A stretch of 64,000 nt of DNA from Pipra filicauda (GCF_003945595.2 NW_024104356.1:598781-662780), one strand, 5' to 3'. Positions 37,548-50,877 are shown, counted from the first letter of the stretch. Made by a program: numbers and translations. The notes: generated from the letters alone by a model not told the origin.

Positions 37548-37570
37548 AAGTCCCAGCCAAGCTGGGACTT
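37548..37570. repeat. perfect 10-bp hairpin
   Basis: AAGTCCCAGC (37548-37557) and GCTGGGACTT (37561-37570) are exact reverse complements with loop CAA. It lies in a slightly GC-richer segment just upstream of the CR1 at 37.73 kb, which is not part of that CR1 as far as I can see and may itself be an old repeat. Confidence 0.85.
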
Positions 37571-37730
37571 CAGAAATGCATTTGCCTGCCTGAAAATTTT
37601 GAATTCAGCTCAGAAGCCAAACCTGGCCTGGCTTTTTAGCTTGTGCAAAGGGAGGCTGACAAACGCCAGTTGAGCCTCTCCAGACGTAAGCAAGGTGAAG
37701 GGGAACAGCTTAGCTGACATCAAATAAGAG

Positions 37731-37900
37731 CACTAGAAGAGGCTGTCCAGAGAGGTTACAGAGTGTCCTCTGGAGATACTCAAAACCCACCTGGATGTGA
37801 TACTCTGCAGCCTGCTTTAAGTGAACCTGTTTTAGCAAGGGGGTCGGAGTAGATGGTCTCCAGAGGTCCCTTCCAACCCCAATCATCCTGTGATTCTGTG
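37731..37900 (+). mobile_element. CR1 LINE 3' end (best-preserved copy)
   Basis: The segment reads through the CR1 3' consensus: AGAGGCTGTCCAGAGAGGTT, a TGGAGATACTCAAAACCCAC block, CTGGATGTGATACTCTGCAG, CCTGCTTTAAGTGAACCTG, GGGGGTCGGAGTAGATGGTC, TCCAGAGGTCCCTTCCAACC and the terminal repeat CCTGTGATTCTGTG. CR1 is the dominant non-LTR retrotransposon of birds; copies are 5'-truncated and end in a short tandem repeat instead of poly-A. No reverse-transcriptase coding sequence remains. This feature is the main reason for calling the window avian. Confidence 0.95.
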
Positions 37901-38899
37901 TGTTTTGTGAAGAGATAGCCTTAGGTGTTTTCCATAATGCTCACCTGTCTTTTCTCCCCAGCTCTCATTTTAGTGACAATTGCATATCTAACTCTCCCAG
38001 CTGCCCAAGGCAAACCTGGTAACTGCAAATAACACTGGTGGCAACATATTTTCTCCCATCCTGCCAGGTAATCTGAACAGTTCATAAATGCTGAGAGATA
38101 TGGACTCTGCAATACCTCTGTGGAGATCAGGCTTGTGCTACCTGCTCTTGTTGACAGATGGAATGCTGAGTGATGCAATTATTTACGGAGGTTGTCACAA
38201 AAATTTCCAGCTAAATGATGACTGACATAGATTGTTTTATATTTCCTTGGAAACCTCCTTTTTCTTCTTGCCTCAAAGGTGAGAGACAACTAAATATTAA
38301 CTGGTCAGTGAGAGCTAGATGGGAAATTTTCTCACATTCATTTTTCATTCTCTCTTCTTACTGGACACTTTATTGTGTTGGGGACTTCAAAGGACTGCAC
38401 TAGATAAGCAGAGGAGAAACACAGATTAGCTGAGACATCAACAAGCATTGGATGAGGTCAATTAAAAGCCAAATTAAACAAATGGAGCTTTCAACTGCAA
38501 TCTAGACAGAAAGAAGCAGTTGAGTTGCAAGGGTTGGAGATGAAAAGAATTCCAAAGGGCTGATGCAGAACAGGAGCATGGGGGTGGGAAGGACAGGGGC
38601 AGCTGGGAGTGAGACGGGAGTGCGGGGCAGAAGTACCTTCTATCTATTGTCTTCAGACAGGACCAAAACTCAAACACATCTGTATCGATGATACCTGGAG
38701 GAGCTGAAAGGGAAAAGCCCTGGCCAAGTCAAGAGCTGCCTTGGTGCCTGCAGAAAGGAAGGCAAAGCAGAGTCCCAGAGTAAGGGAAGGGGCAAGCGAG
38801 GGCAATGACAAGCTGTGCTGCAGCAGGCAGAGCAGTGGTCCAGCAGTGAGATGAGGTAGATTTTGTGCCAAGTGGATTCTGGGTCACGTAACCAGAGCC

Positions 38900-38990
38900 A
38901 AGCTGCTGAGTCACTCTGCAGAGCCTTCCAAAAGTCACTTTATCCATCTCCTGCTGCCTCAGTCAAACCCGTCTGAAAACAGGGGTCAGG
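38900..38990 (+). mobile_element. MIR SINE remnant
   Basis: AAAGTCACTTTATCCATCTC, then TGCTGCCTCAGTCAAACCC and GTCTGAAAACAGGGGTCAGG follow the MIR 3' core ('caagtcacttaacctctctgtgcctcagtttcctcatctgtaaaatgggg'). Decayed; the head is not resolved. Confidence 0.6.
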
Positions 38991-39129
38991 ACAGTCAGGA
39001 ACTGTGCTGTGAAAACAAGGTGCTGGCTGAATATGCCAGAGGTGAACATTAAAAGATCTGATCCCAGAGAAAGACCCTCTCAGTTAACAGTGGAGTACCC
39101 CTGAAATACTGGGATAAAAAACTGCATTG

Positions 39130-39460
39130 TCTCGTATTGGAGCTTTTTCAAGTCTTGGCATTTTTCTTTGCCCACCCAATTCACTAACTTGGAACACTTT
39201 CTGTTCTTCAATGCTCTTTCTGAAGTGTGGACAACTAAAGCAAAAGCCGTACTTGTGGCAGTGGTAGATTAGAGCATAAGCAGATCATACTCTTCCTCAA
39301 TGATATTTTTTCCTAATACCTCATGAGTTTACTCCCCTGAGCATTTAAAAAATGGTACCCTTATTCAAACATTTGTTCTAAAAACACCTTCCAGAGTCAT
39401 TGTTTTCCCTGCTTTGGTCGTCCAGCTCCCAGGTTTGACATATACTTGTATCCTTTCTTT
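39130..39460 (-). mobile_element. old CR1 LINE fragment, reverse orientation
   Basis: TTTCTGAAGTGTGGACAAC, then GCCGTACTTG, AGATTAGAGCATAAGCAGAT, TGATATTTTTTCCTAATACC and a later CCAGCTCCCAGG mirror the reverse complement of CR1 ORF2 sequence ('ctgaagtgtggtgcccaaaact...cagtact...gtagagcagaatgatcact...tgatactttgcctaatgc'). Strongly diverged; boundaries are approximate. Confidence 0.5.
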
Positions 39461-41878
39461 CTAAAAGAAAATCATATTAACGGTCTTAAAATCACTGTCT
39501 TTCAGCCTATACTTCCATGTGGGTCATCTGACTCCTTCAAGAATCTTCAACCAGTGGAGTATAATCTTGAAGACATCATGTTCCCCAATAAACAATGAAA
39601 GATAATAGGAGCTAGAGGCCAATTAATGCTCTCTTGACAAGCAAAAAGCTACAGTGTGATCCCAGCGATTGTCTACTGTGTTTGACCAAAATGTCCAGAG
39701 TTTGTAAATAGCTATGGATATACCAAGATCTAGCAAGAGGAGAGGAGATGATGAAGGGGCTACAGAATTTACGAGCATAGCAAGCAATCGTACAGGAGAG
39801 AGAGCGTTGTTGCGTGGTAAGGAACAACAGGAGAGATACTGGACACAAATGCACAGGGAAACAGTTTTCATAACTTTTTGTGTCCACGGACATGGCATTT
39901 GCCTGGATCAGATAGTGGTTTACATGAACAAACTTTTCCTTGCAAAGCAATCTAGTTCCAGCATTCCTTTCTCTGCCTATTTACTGCCATTGCAAAGACA
40001 AGAACTTCCAACAATTTCCCTTCAGTATCTTAGTTTATCTTCCTTTCTTCTTAAGAATCACAGGATAAGCCTGATGTCAAACTCTTCCCTTCAGGCTGAT
40101 TTCCATCACTCCCAGAATTATGTTCAAACACACATATAGCCTAGTAATTAATACAAACTATCATGAGCTGACATGCACCTCTGTCTGTGTATCAGTATCC
40201 TCCACGCCTCCAGAAGATGGATGGATTTAAATAGCATCTTTGAAGACAGCTGAAGCAAGTTAATTAGGGATTGACTAACACAGTAAGGTTATTTTTAGCA
40301 GTGAATTTATATCTGGTTACCTTGTTACGGGAAGCTTATGCAATGCTAGTAAATTCTTAACTAAGGAGATAGATTGGTCACTAAAATTATTTCACTCTTT
40401 GAGAATACCTATAGAACTTCAAGAAGTAATACATTTGACAGAAAGAGGATTTATTTGCCTTCCGGTGTTGGAGCTGCAAAGGGGTTATTTTTTTTCCTCA
40501 AGGTTTCCTCTGAAGCTATACAGGCTACCAATAAAAAAAAATGGAAATTCATGATGAAACACCTGCCTGCAGGAGGAATTTATTGAAATAAACTTTCAAA
40601 TCTCACCATCTTCGCCAGTATGTTTTATGACCCAGTAGTACCAGCATTTTGAGGCATGCATTTTTAAAAGACTGGTGTTGCAGCATACACATACAAAATA
40701 AAACTTTTCTGGGCAGCAGAGAAGCATTGGTACGGCCACAAAGATCTGAACAGTCCTAGGCTGACCGTCCCAGAAAGTGAATAGCTTTGCACAGATGGAA
40801 AACACTGGGCAAAGCAAGCTCCCATTAATCTTCTGCCTCTCCTCCCTGGAGAAGGAAGATGGAAGAGGAGGCACAATTCTAATTTTGTTTTTACCTTTGC
40901 AACTCCACTAAGATTGTCCCTGGATCCAAGTAAGGACAGAGTTTGGCCCACTGACTACTGAGCAGGAATAGGGGCTGATGCAACTGGACCCATGTGCAGA
41001 GGCAGCTGGCTGGTAACACAAACTGTCTTGAGAGCCAGGGCGTGATGATGTGAAATGCTTGATCCAGCACAGCAAGATGTTTTCCTTCTTTGCAAGTCCT
41101 AATATGAGAACAAGGCACACCAAGTATATATAGCTCTGGGGATCTGGATGGAGAGCTTTTGTGTCCTCAAAAAATTATAAATAAATAATTTGCTGGACAA
41201 AGGGGGACAGCATTGCCCAGCCTGGAAGGAATCTCTTTTTTTGGAAGTATCATGGGAGGGCAAATGGCACCAAGCCACTTCTAAAAATTGATTAGGAGGG
41301 CAAAGCAAGTTTCCAAGCAATGAGTAAGCACCATGACATCAAGGAAAGGTTTTGTCAGTAGGATGAAGAATTCCCGCTGGTGATGTGTCTTGGGGATGTA
41401 GAGCCAAGTAAATGGTAGAAGCTCCCTGGGGAGGGACTCTTGAAACATGATATCACATACTGTAGAAGATTCAGTTCAGACCTCTCTAGAGAGAAAGGGC
41501 AGATTATTTCATAGGATCACAGGTAAGGGCAGAACTAAAGGTCTACCTAATGCCATGTGCTAGTTCAAACAGTCAGTAGAACCAGCAGAGACCCAGAAAG
41601 GAATAAAATGGTCGAATTACCCTCATGGAATGAAACAAACTCAGATCCTAAGTTACATCTTTGTCTGTTGTTTAATAATCAAAATTGGCCTGCACTAGGT
41701 AGCAGTGGGTCTAACATCCCTTACAAAATCATGACAACTCATTCCAGTAACTGAAAAATCTTGTTTTCAACAGAAAAATCAGAAACTTTCTATTTTCCCT
41801 TTAACCTTGCTAAATGTTTTTGTAGCTACATCCCATGGCAGAGTTCTTCAGTTAGCCTATATCCTGTGTTAAAAAAAA
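39461..41878. other. non-coding stretch, no confirmed gene
   Basis: Overlapping frames on both strands near 39.6-40.1 kb (141 codons plus, 112 codons minus) are mutual shadows with no recognised domain. A stretch at 41510-41575 has a weak 'ataggatcacagg' likeness to a CR1 tail that I do not call. Nothing else is seen. Confidence 0.55.
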
Positions 41879-41920
41879 CACACACACACACACATAAACA
41901 CACACACACACACACACACA
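41879..41920 (+). repeat. CA microsatellite
   Basis: (CA)8 at 41879-41894, an interruption TAAA, then (CA)11 at 41899-41920. It follows an 8-base A run. Likely length-polymorphic; Z-DNA-prone alternating purine-pyrimidine sequence. Confidence 0.95.
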
Positions 41921-42004
41921 GGTATTCACTCAGTCCCAGTTCTGAGTTCATATTGCTACTTAATGTCACTGAAAGGAGTCTGTTCCCAGACTCTTATGCC
42001 CTTT

Positions 42005-42300
42005 GATCTGTGCCGGCGTGGAGGCAGGATCAGTCCCATACCCCTCTGTGGCAGCGATTCCACTGCTGGAATAGACTCACCTCCCAGTTTCTGGCCTCCT
42101 GCTGCAGGGATCAGCTCTGTTTTCCAAGGAAAGCAGCCCTGCCTGCAACACCTCGCTAATTGTGCTCCCATGTGGGTGTGTGGAGTACCTTGACTCACGC
42201 TGCCAGTCAGCGCCACCAGCGCAGGAGGCACGGGGCTTGGCGGCCCTTGTAGTGATTATCTTATCTGCTGGAGCTGATGGATGCTGTCCGTACAAGTGAA
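42005..42300. promoter_or_regulatory. CpG-richer patch, possible regulatory element
   Basis: CpG is locally frequent against a CpG-poor background, with five in about 50 bases near 42193-42244 (ACGC, GCGCC, GCGCA, ACGGG, GGCGG). A pair of GATA-like words sits in GATTATCTTATCTG near 42254-42269. It is too short and too weak for a classical CpG island, and no TATA box or first exon is evident. Frames on both strands (up to 91 codons) look like side effects of the higher GC. Confidence 0.2.
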
Positions 42301-44856
42301 GTACCTAATCCTCTTTTATCTTTCTTAAGCACTGGGCCTCCACGTAGCCTCAGGCAAGCCCAAACCCTGTATTAATTATTGGTTGCATTTTCTTAAAGCC
42401 CCTGCTCTTTTCTTTTCTTTTACTTTTTTTTTCCAGATTCAGTCACTCCTAAGTGAAATCCCATCCGTCACCCTTCCCTTGTAACGGGATCACATCTGTT
42501 TCTACAGTCTCTCAGTATAACAACAAGCTCTGATTTTGCAACAGCAGGCAGATTTGGGGGTCTGAGGGCATTTTTGGGAGAGGCAGTTTGGCAGATTACA
42601 CCAAACAGACTGAACAAACTGAATAAGCTTTCATGATGTCATCAGGCTAAAAGTCAAACTCACAGAGAGCAAACCTCAACTCCTCACCTCCAATCTTGCT
42701 TCTCACCTGCCTATACTAGTTCTACTCCCCATGCTACTTCATTTACATGTGTGTCCTGGGGCTTTAGATAGCCATAGGAGCAAGAAGGAAACATCAGGCC
42801 CAGAAAATACCTTCCGGATTCCCTTTTGCTCTCCTACTCCCAGCAGCTTCAGAAATGAGAGATGGTGAGCACTGGTAGAAGGTTCAGAAGCCTGTTAAAG
42901 GAGGACCATACTGCTTTCCATGGTAGCAAAGCACAGGTGCAAGTAAGAAAACCTCATGCATGTGCATTTATTATTTTCCAAATGTAAATCGTATCTTTGA
43001 AATAACCCTAGGCCCAAACCTATAGTAGCTCCTCAAAATGAATGTCTTTTGCTGTGCCTGCCTCTCTGCAGCACACAGCACCACTAGCACACAGGATCTC
43101 TCAGCTGTACACCTTCTCCTGTGTGCTTTCTATCACTTTCCAACCAACCTCAGAGAGATCACATCACTGTGTTCACTTTAGCAGGGCCATTTATTCCAGA
43201 TTTGGGATGAATTCTTGCCTAATTTTCCCTCACCTCTAGATCAGGCACTCAGGTCCGCCTTGGCTATTCTCAGCCAGAGTTGGATTTTCAAGAGTAACCT
43301 TCACCTGAAAACTTTGATCAAAGCACCTGGGTCACCTCATTGCCTCTGCTTCCAAGGTGAAGAAGTTGGAAGTCTTTGAGGCTCTTGAAAATGCCCTCCA
43401 CTTCTGGAGAAGTAACCCCACCTCTCCTGACCTACCCTGTGCCTAACATTGACCAGAGCAAAGGAAGCCCTGCTGAGCAGAGATGGCAGACCTTATTCCT
43501 CCTATCATTTACCCCTATAAAAGACTCACTGAGTTTGTACTGCCTTCTGCTTCTACTGTTGAAACAGCCCAACTTCATCTTCCTCCCTTCTCTGGCTACT
43601 CTCGTGCTGATTCATTGCTCTGCACATTCCTGCCCCTTACACTTCTGCAGGAAGGTTACAAGAGGCAAAAGAGACATATGACATGAATCTGTCTATTCTC
43701 CATCTCCAGAGAATTTCTTAGTGCCATGGTGGAGAGGGATAAGGAGTGGAAATGTCCAAATGTTTACAACTTTTTACAGCACAACATGAAGAATATATTC
43801 TTAATCATCCCCCAAGACATGCTGTAAGGGAGCACAACCCTTATTAGATGTTAGAAAATCTACATGAGACAGGACTTCAAGAAGGTCCGAAACACAGATC
43901 AGAGCAAAACAGGTGTGCTCTTCCTTAAACAAAACAGAACACAAGTAGTCTTCCTTACCAGAACTTCATGTCCCTGAGTTTGCCAATTCCACTACTCAAA
44001 ACCTCTTCTGTTTAGTTTACAGTGTTCCACTGGGATTGTGCTGGTTCTTAAGATGTCAGACCTCAGTATGAGCCCATGTGTGTGTGCTCCAGGTTTTAGA
44101 GAGCAGTGCTGACAAAGGTTCCCAGAATACCCTGGCATTGTACTGAAGCAATGCTAAAGAAAAAGAAAAAAATCCTCCTCATCATTTTTGCAGCAGAGAT
44201 GTTGGGTCCCATGCTGTCTATTCTTAATCTGTAGCACCATCTTTTGAGGGGATGCTGTACTCCCAAGCAAACACACTGAGCTCTCCCCCGAGGATCCCCA
44301 TGGGGCCTTGCTGGCCACAGTCAAAGCTGGCTGAAGAAAAACTGTGACAGAAGCTGTTTTCCATTGGAAAGGGACATTTCAAGGCAAAATGTTTCTTGGG
44401 AACATGTGATGCTGAGTAAATTTGTGACTGAAAAATGTCAGGCTGCTACAACAGCAAGAAAAACTTAATTTGTTCCAAGTTTCTCAAGTCGTTCACTCTC
44501 AACTTGTTTTTGTCCAGCTCACATTTATATTTGGGCAGAGGGTGCCATGTGTGTTGATACTTTCTATGCAATATTTACATTGCTATATTTAATGTTTTAG
44601 AATAATGTTTTGGCGTTGATAAAATGTATCATTTTGGTGTTTTCAAATGGCAATTTCAACTGGGGGGGAAGAGAGAAATGTTGACCTCCATCATCCATTC
44701 TCCCTCCCTGTTGTTAATAGCTTCATCATCCATCCGAAAAGAGCTCCGCTGTCCTGGACCTGTTACAGTTAATAGCAAATAATTGCTTTATGTTGCACTT
44801 AAGCTCTGAAGGACTTTGCAAGAAGGCAGTGAGTGTCTGTGTGCAGTATGTGCCTC

Positions 44857-44895
44857 CCTGGATTTCAGTCCTGGATTTCAATCCTGGATTTCAAT
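44857..44895 (+). repeat. 13-bp unit, three tandem copies
   Basis: CCTGGATTTCAGT (44857-44869) is followed by two exact copies of CCTGGATTTCAAT (44870-44882, 44883-44895). One base differs in the first unit. A minimal minisatellite. Confidence 0.92.
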
Positions 44896-45029
44896 CAAGG
44901 CTGAGGGAAGGGAAGACACAGCAGTATGTACAATGATGTGTTAGTAAACAGTGATGATGACAGGGCTGTGCACATAGTGACTGTTTAGGCAACATATCCC
45001 TACAGGGCTCTGGGGTGAAATATTCATAC

Positions 45030-45075
45030 CCAGAGATAATGGGGAAACTGAAGCATGTGAAGGGGATGTGATTCT
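45030..45075 (-). mobile_element. possible MIR fragment, reverse orientation
   Basis: AGATAATGGGGAAACTGAAG then CATGTGAAGGGG resembles the reverse complement of the MIR tail ('cagatgaggaaactgaggcacagagagg'). Short and weak. Confidence 0.35.
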
Positions 45076-48000
45076 GCTGTACTTATTCTTCAGTATCTTC
45101 ACTTTTTCCTTTCAAAACTTCATGAAAGGCCGTGGAATAAAAGAGGTCTGTTTCAGGGGAGTAGTTTCATATTCTCGTTTAGGTAGGTACTGGGTATTGG
45201 CTCAGCAGTGTTGCTCTGAACCACCTGCAAATTGCTACTCAGGCACGTGGAGCAGGTGGTCACCTGCTGAGCTGTGGGAGATGGGCAAGGTCACTGAAAC
45301 CATAATGCAGAGCTTGGCATGGTGAAAGCTCATGAGTGACAGGGTGCAGATACTAATGGCAGCATCTTCCAAAGACTAGCCATGTCTAGAGAGAAATATA
45401 AGTGAGGAAAAAAGTTTCCACTTTCCCTTTATTTTTATTTCAACCCCTTTTATCTGTGTTGTTTTATAGCTTTACATTGGAAGAAAGCCCATTTCCTGGT
45501 ACGTACAGCAGCTTGACTGAGCATAGCTTGGCAACAGTGCCTGTTGCTTTAGGGAAGAACAGAGCATATTCTCATTGTGCATGTTTTCCCTTGGAAACAT
45601 TTCACCCTGTCTATATAATTCTATATGTGGCTCCTAGCCATGCCACTACAAGCTGCAAAAACACCAGCTCTTATACATTAACAATGTCAGACCTATTTAA
45701 TGACTGGATCCAGGGCCATCAAGAAATTAGCTGTGATTCTGTAGATTGTCTTCCTCGGGCAGATTTGGGATTTTTTTGCCCAAATAGAGAAAGGAGCTAT
45801 TTTGCCTTTTTGGAGGAGACCCTCAAAATCCTCATTTCTTCCATATTCATTGCATACCTTCTTTGCTGCTTTTCACAATGGTAAAAAAGTTAATTTTGGT
45901 GTCCCAAATAAATTCCAGTATTGCTAATACTTGTGGTTCTCCCTATTCTGAAGAGTTTCTTTCACTCAAGCAGGTCATGTGGAATGCCTGGGTTCCTCTC
46001 CCACAAAGCAAGCTGCGTTCTTCTCTTGGGTTGAACTGGATATGCCTACACTGAAAGACCTAATTCAGTCCTGTTCTTCTGCTAACAAGCTAAATAGAAG
46101 TAAAAGGGAAGGACTATCCCTCAGAAAGAGGGATGAGATTCTTTGGAGTCCTATCTCAGTCAAATGGGAAAAAAATGTTACATGTTCAGTTCAGGCCTTG
46201 TTTCATGTCAGTTTTGCTGCTAATAACTCTGTCAATGTCAAAACATGAAATATAAAGTTTACAAACTTTCTTAGTGTTGAAGTCATACCAGCTCTCTCAT
46301 ACATGTAAGCATGAATTTCATCTCTTGTTCAAAACAGCTGCGCTATTCAGAGAAGTGCTATTTCTCTGAATATTTTTTGGCCCACACCATCTGAAAGCAC
46401 TTATAGAGCTGAGACCTTTTATGTTTTGTTCTTTACTGCGTCACACTGAGTGTCCTCAGTTCCCAAGGTTAGTAATGGGAACTTCACACTGCTCCAGAGG
46501 TCATCTCTGTAGGAGCTGTCAGCATAGGGAATAAAGGCTGTGAATACTAGAAGGATATTTCCTCCCAAAATGGGCAGGTTCAGCTCTACATCTGCCCTTG
46601 ACACTGCAATCCTTCCTTGACTCATGCCGTCTTCAGGCATAACCTCAAGTACCTGAGACCTCCTCTCTCTGGCCTCTTCTCTGCTCAATGAAAGAGCGCT
46701 TCCATTCTGAAGTTAGTCTAATTTTCAGATGGTTTTCAGTTCTTCAGTTGTTCTGTCTCCCCAAACTGCTTGTTCAGCAAAAGCAAGGGGAAGGGACCCC
46801 TCAAACCTTTCCTTGATGTGCTCCCTGCTGTCTCTTTGGCAGCTCTGTGGATGCCACGCTGTTCTCTAGGATGTGGTCTTTGTCTGGCAAGAAGGGATGG
46901 TGAAAAATAGCAATAGCAGCAACAGTAGCAATAGATGGGGCTAGCAACCCTTTTCTGGGTGAGTATGAGATCTGTTACTCTTCTCAGCTGTTTGGTGGGT
47001 CATTACTGGGTTACTATCCAGTGCTGTTTCTTTGCACTGCACTCTGGCCTGACATCGTGTATGCCAGATTCCTCTGGTTCTCCTCATGGTTTTGCTTTTT
47101 AGCAACAGCAGTGTGCCCAAATGCTCAGTAGAAGTTTTGCAGGCTCTGAACTGGAGCAGCCAAAAAGTGTAATGTCCTAAAGTCTGAAACTCGTTCAATT
47201 CATGGCTGTGTGTGCATATATACACTGTGTGATTTCTTGTCATTCAGCTTTGGCTCCTGCTTTCTGTAGCCACCAGCAGTCTCTCCTTGAAATCCTGTTT
47301 TCTCCTGGGCATGATAGGTTGTTATCTCATGGGTGACTCATTATCTGCCTGGATTGGTTACCAGAGGGGTTTTTTTGGTGTGAAATCTTTCTGGAGTGGA
47401 GTCATGGATTATGAAGCCAAGGAGGACCATTTTGGAGCACCTCAAATAACCTCTGAGCTCTTCATGTATTGAGCTGCAAGTGTTGGCTGGTGACTGTAAG
47501 GGTTTTGCATACAGGAATGGATACTTGCATTTTCAGTGCAAGTTTGCACTTGTCTGCCTTCCCTCAGTAACACTTTCCTGTTTTCATAATATGATGGATT
47601 CTAACAGTTCTTCAGTGGCCCAACAATTATAGAGTAGAAGTCCTTTTCCCAAATGACCATCAAAGACAGTGGACAATAAACATTAAAACTGTCATGGACT
47701 TTGAATGGCTTTGATTCTAGAGAAGGACGGTTGAGGTGATGTTTGCACGGTACAAACAAGTGACCCAAATCTTCGTTCACGAAGCCTGGCCATTAAACAA
47801 ACAAGTGAAGGACAGGGGTATTTTTACTAGAGCCCCCAGAGGGGACAACCACATGGCATAAGGCACCACAGGAACGTTGCCTTTTCATAAACTGCCTTGA
47901 TAGCACAAAGTCAGTTCCAAAACTGTAAGTCCAGATTTTCGGTACAGAGGTCACACCTAAATTCATCCAGGGACATCTGAGACAGGAAGTCATGTTGCAA

Positions 48001-50711
48001 CACTTGCTGTCCTTGGTGTGAGTCCTGCCTCAGGGCCAAAATGTTTTTCCTCTGTCCAAAATGGCCTGCCTGAACACCTGAAGTCACCACATCAAGCCTG
48101 CTTCCCTGCACAGCACAGTCTCTCCATGGCTTGCTGCTCCCTGTCTAACCCAGCCCTTAGAGAGAATGAATGCCTGTTTGAAGACTGACTGTGCCCTGAA
48201 CTAAAAGAGTAGTCAATTCCCACATATCTGGATGCCATACTGCATGGTTGGAAATGTTTCTTTTGACCATGATTCATCCCTCTTCATTTCTTCACTCTGT
48301 AAGCTTCTGTGAGTGACTCAAATCTGACACCCATGAAAAGCCTTTATTTCTTTATAATTCCGGTCAGACCACTAATTAATTGCTGTGTCTGTTCTTTAAT
48401 ACCTGACCAATTAACATAAGTAAATAACATGGGTAGAACAAGATGACATGCAGGGCTAATAAAACTGCTGCAGTGTTTTTAATTGCCAGCTTAAAACCTT
48501 GTGAATTCTTTAGTGCAAAAGGAGAAGAACAAGAAGGAAATAGGCTGAGTGGCTAAGTTATGAATTATCTCCATGGGCTACACTTCCAACTTATGGACTA
48601 CTTGTAAAACATCTACAAATAATAATATTTTTTAAAAATTATTGTAATATTTTCAGCCAATATGAAATCAGGAGGGCTCATGAGTCCACAAAAGTTAAAG
48701 ACCAGCCTCAAAGCAAGACCTATATCTGGGTCCAGATCCTCAGTACTGGGATCACTGTACTTCCAGGCAGATTCCTATGTCTGCTGTTCATTTATTTTAC
48801 TGGCTCACTATATAAAATTACAGGGTGGAAAGAGCAGGAATGTCTAGGGAAACTTTAGATGTCACTGTAACAGCCCTGCTACATTTCTATAGCTGTATAT
48901 GTGCATTAACACAGTATTGCTTTCAAACTAAACCATATCCTGCCTCCTAGCTTGGCTTCTTACCCCAAACTCTGGTTTCAGCAACACAGGTATGTGGTTT
49001 CTGAAACAGAACCACCATATGCCCAAACTGTTTGCAGTAGGAATAAGGCTGTTCAGGTGTGTCTGTGTGGAAGTGCCCTAAGTGATGGGAAAAGGTAACA
49101 AAACCCTAGAATCTACTTGGAAACATTAGAAAAGAGGGTGGGATTTTTGATGTGTTCAGTGACAGACAGGAAAATGGAGAGGTATAGGTTTGGGTTAAAT
49201 AAAATGCTGGCCAAACATGAGGATGACATTTCTCACAGTGAGAGCTTAAAGCTACATAGCTAGCTTGAGGAAAGCACTGACTCATTTCAAACTAGTCTGA
49301 ACAAATAAAGAGAGAAGAGAGAAACAGGCAAGCCTGACAACAAGATTTGAGCTGACAGTGTTGCTTGATCCAAGAAACTGTTGGCCTTTCTCATCTTGAG
49401 TTTTCTTTGATTCTGCAGAAGCTTTTAATAATTTTATGGATTTTTGCATAAAACAGCAACAGTTGCATAAGGTCTCTATTAACAGCTCCCCCTCTGAAGT
49501 TGTGTCAGCAGTTCTAGTACTACTGCACTCAATGGGGTTGGGGCTGCAAGCGTTGCATACACCATGGAGATATCCCCCATCACCACTCTTTTTTGAAGAT
49601 GGGCTCAAAAATAAGATTTATGAATTTGCTCCTCTTTAAATGTGAGTCGCCTTTCTCTGTTTCGGAAAGCAGGCATAGGTGTTAAGGATCTGATTCTTTC
49701 ATGGTTCTCTTCAGCTCAGACTTTGGAGCTGCTCCAATGCCTAGCTTGGGTGTTGAGATACAGTTCTCTTCACCACAGTTTTAAAGGCCTTGAGAGTCTC
49801 AAAGCCCTTAAAGGCTCTGCAGCTTATTTTTTGAGCTAAATCCACCATTTTTCATGGAAATTCCCAGGTGTGAATCTGTGGTACTTCCCCTAAGCTGGGG
49901 ATTTCTGGAATTTGCAGAGTGCCTTTGGGATGGTCTTGTGCTCTTCCCTCTGCTAGTTCTAGTTAGTTAGTTACCTGCCTACATGGATACTTGCCTGAAT
50001 CTGCGTGGAGACCCGGCAACCAGAGGAGCTGGCTACCAAAGCAATACACAGCAGGCTTTATATGTTTGCGGGGAGCATCTTACAGGCACACAGTTTCCAT
50101 GCTTATGTGTGTAGACCTCATGTGAAAGTTTAACATCAGGTTTGACCCTTCAGTTACAGTACACAAGAAAGGTTGTTGGAAGCAGCAGAGCAGTTACAAG
50201 GAACATTTGGTATGAATTTTCCCTTGTTTTGCAGTTAATGAATCATTCCTGAGCTTACCCTTCCACTGTTCTCATTATTTTAGTTTAGACTGTTGGGAAA
50301 AGAGCTCTTTAGGAGATAGGGCAGTCTGGTTTTATGTATTTAATTTGGTTGGACAGAGACAGAGGGAAGATGGACTGTGTATTAACTGACTACATTCTTG
50401 TCCAGTACAAGTTTAAGCTTGCTCCACAGGCAATCCACAGTTTATCTCTAAATTCATAGGCTGTTGTGAACCCATAATGTTGCAGGGGTCCCAGAAGGTT
50501 TTTCCTTTGCTGTGACCCTGGCACCCCACCTTTGAATGCATCCTGCAAAGAGTTGTAAGTATGGCTCTTCCAACAGAGTAAAGTGCACAAGTGCTTTCTC
50601 TTTATCTTGTCCTGGGAATTGCTTTCTTCAGCACTGACACTCAAGTGTAATGAAGCTGATTCAACAAAACCACATGGTAAAATTTCTATTTTCTTACTGG
50701 TCAGTTAGGGG

Positions 50712-50725
50712 AAAAAAAAAAAAAA
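50712..50725 (+). repeat. poly-A run (14)
   Basis: Fourteen consecutive A. A T run of 12 follows at 50878-50889, about 150 bases downstream. Confidence 0.9.
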
Positions 50726-50877
50726 CTCCACCCACAAAACCCACCAAAATGGCAAGCTAAGACATCTGAAAAATCAATTAGGCACTTTGATAGTGGGACA
50801 AGGTACATAAGTACCTAAGTTTTTCCTAGGTCTCTGTAAGCATGGCACATGAGATCCTCTCTGCTGCTATCTCCCTC

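Noticed and set aside
39612..40139. Overlapping frames on both strands (141 and 112 codons)
   Set aside because: They shadow each other, match no family I know, and lack splice borders; I also considered a retroviral LTR but saw no paired ends or primer-binding site.
41510..41575. ATAGGATCACAGG followed by CTAGTTCAAAC, resembling a reversed CR1 tail
   Set aside because: The match is limited to a few short words and the spacing is off.
45402..45884. 160-codon plus-strand frame
   Set aside because: Hydrophobic, T-rich composition, no recognised domain, no splice or promoter context; a frame this long is expected occasionally in 64 kb.
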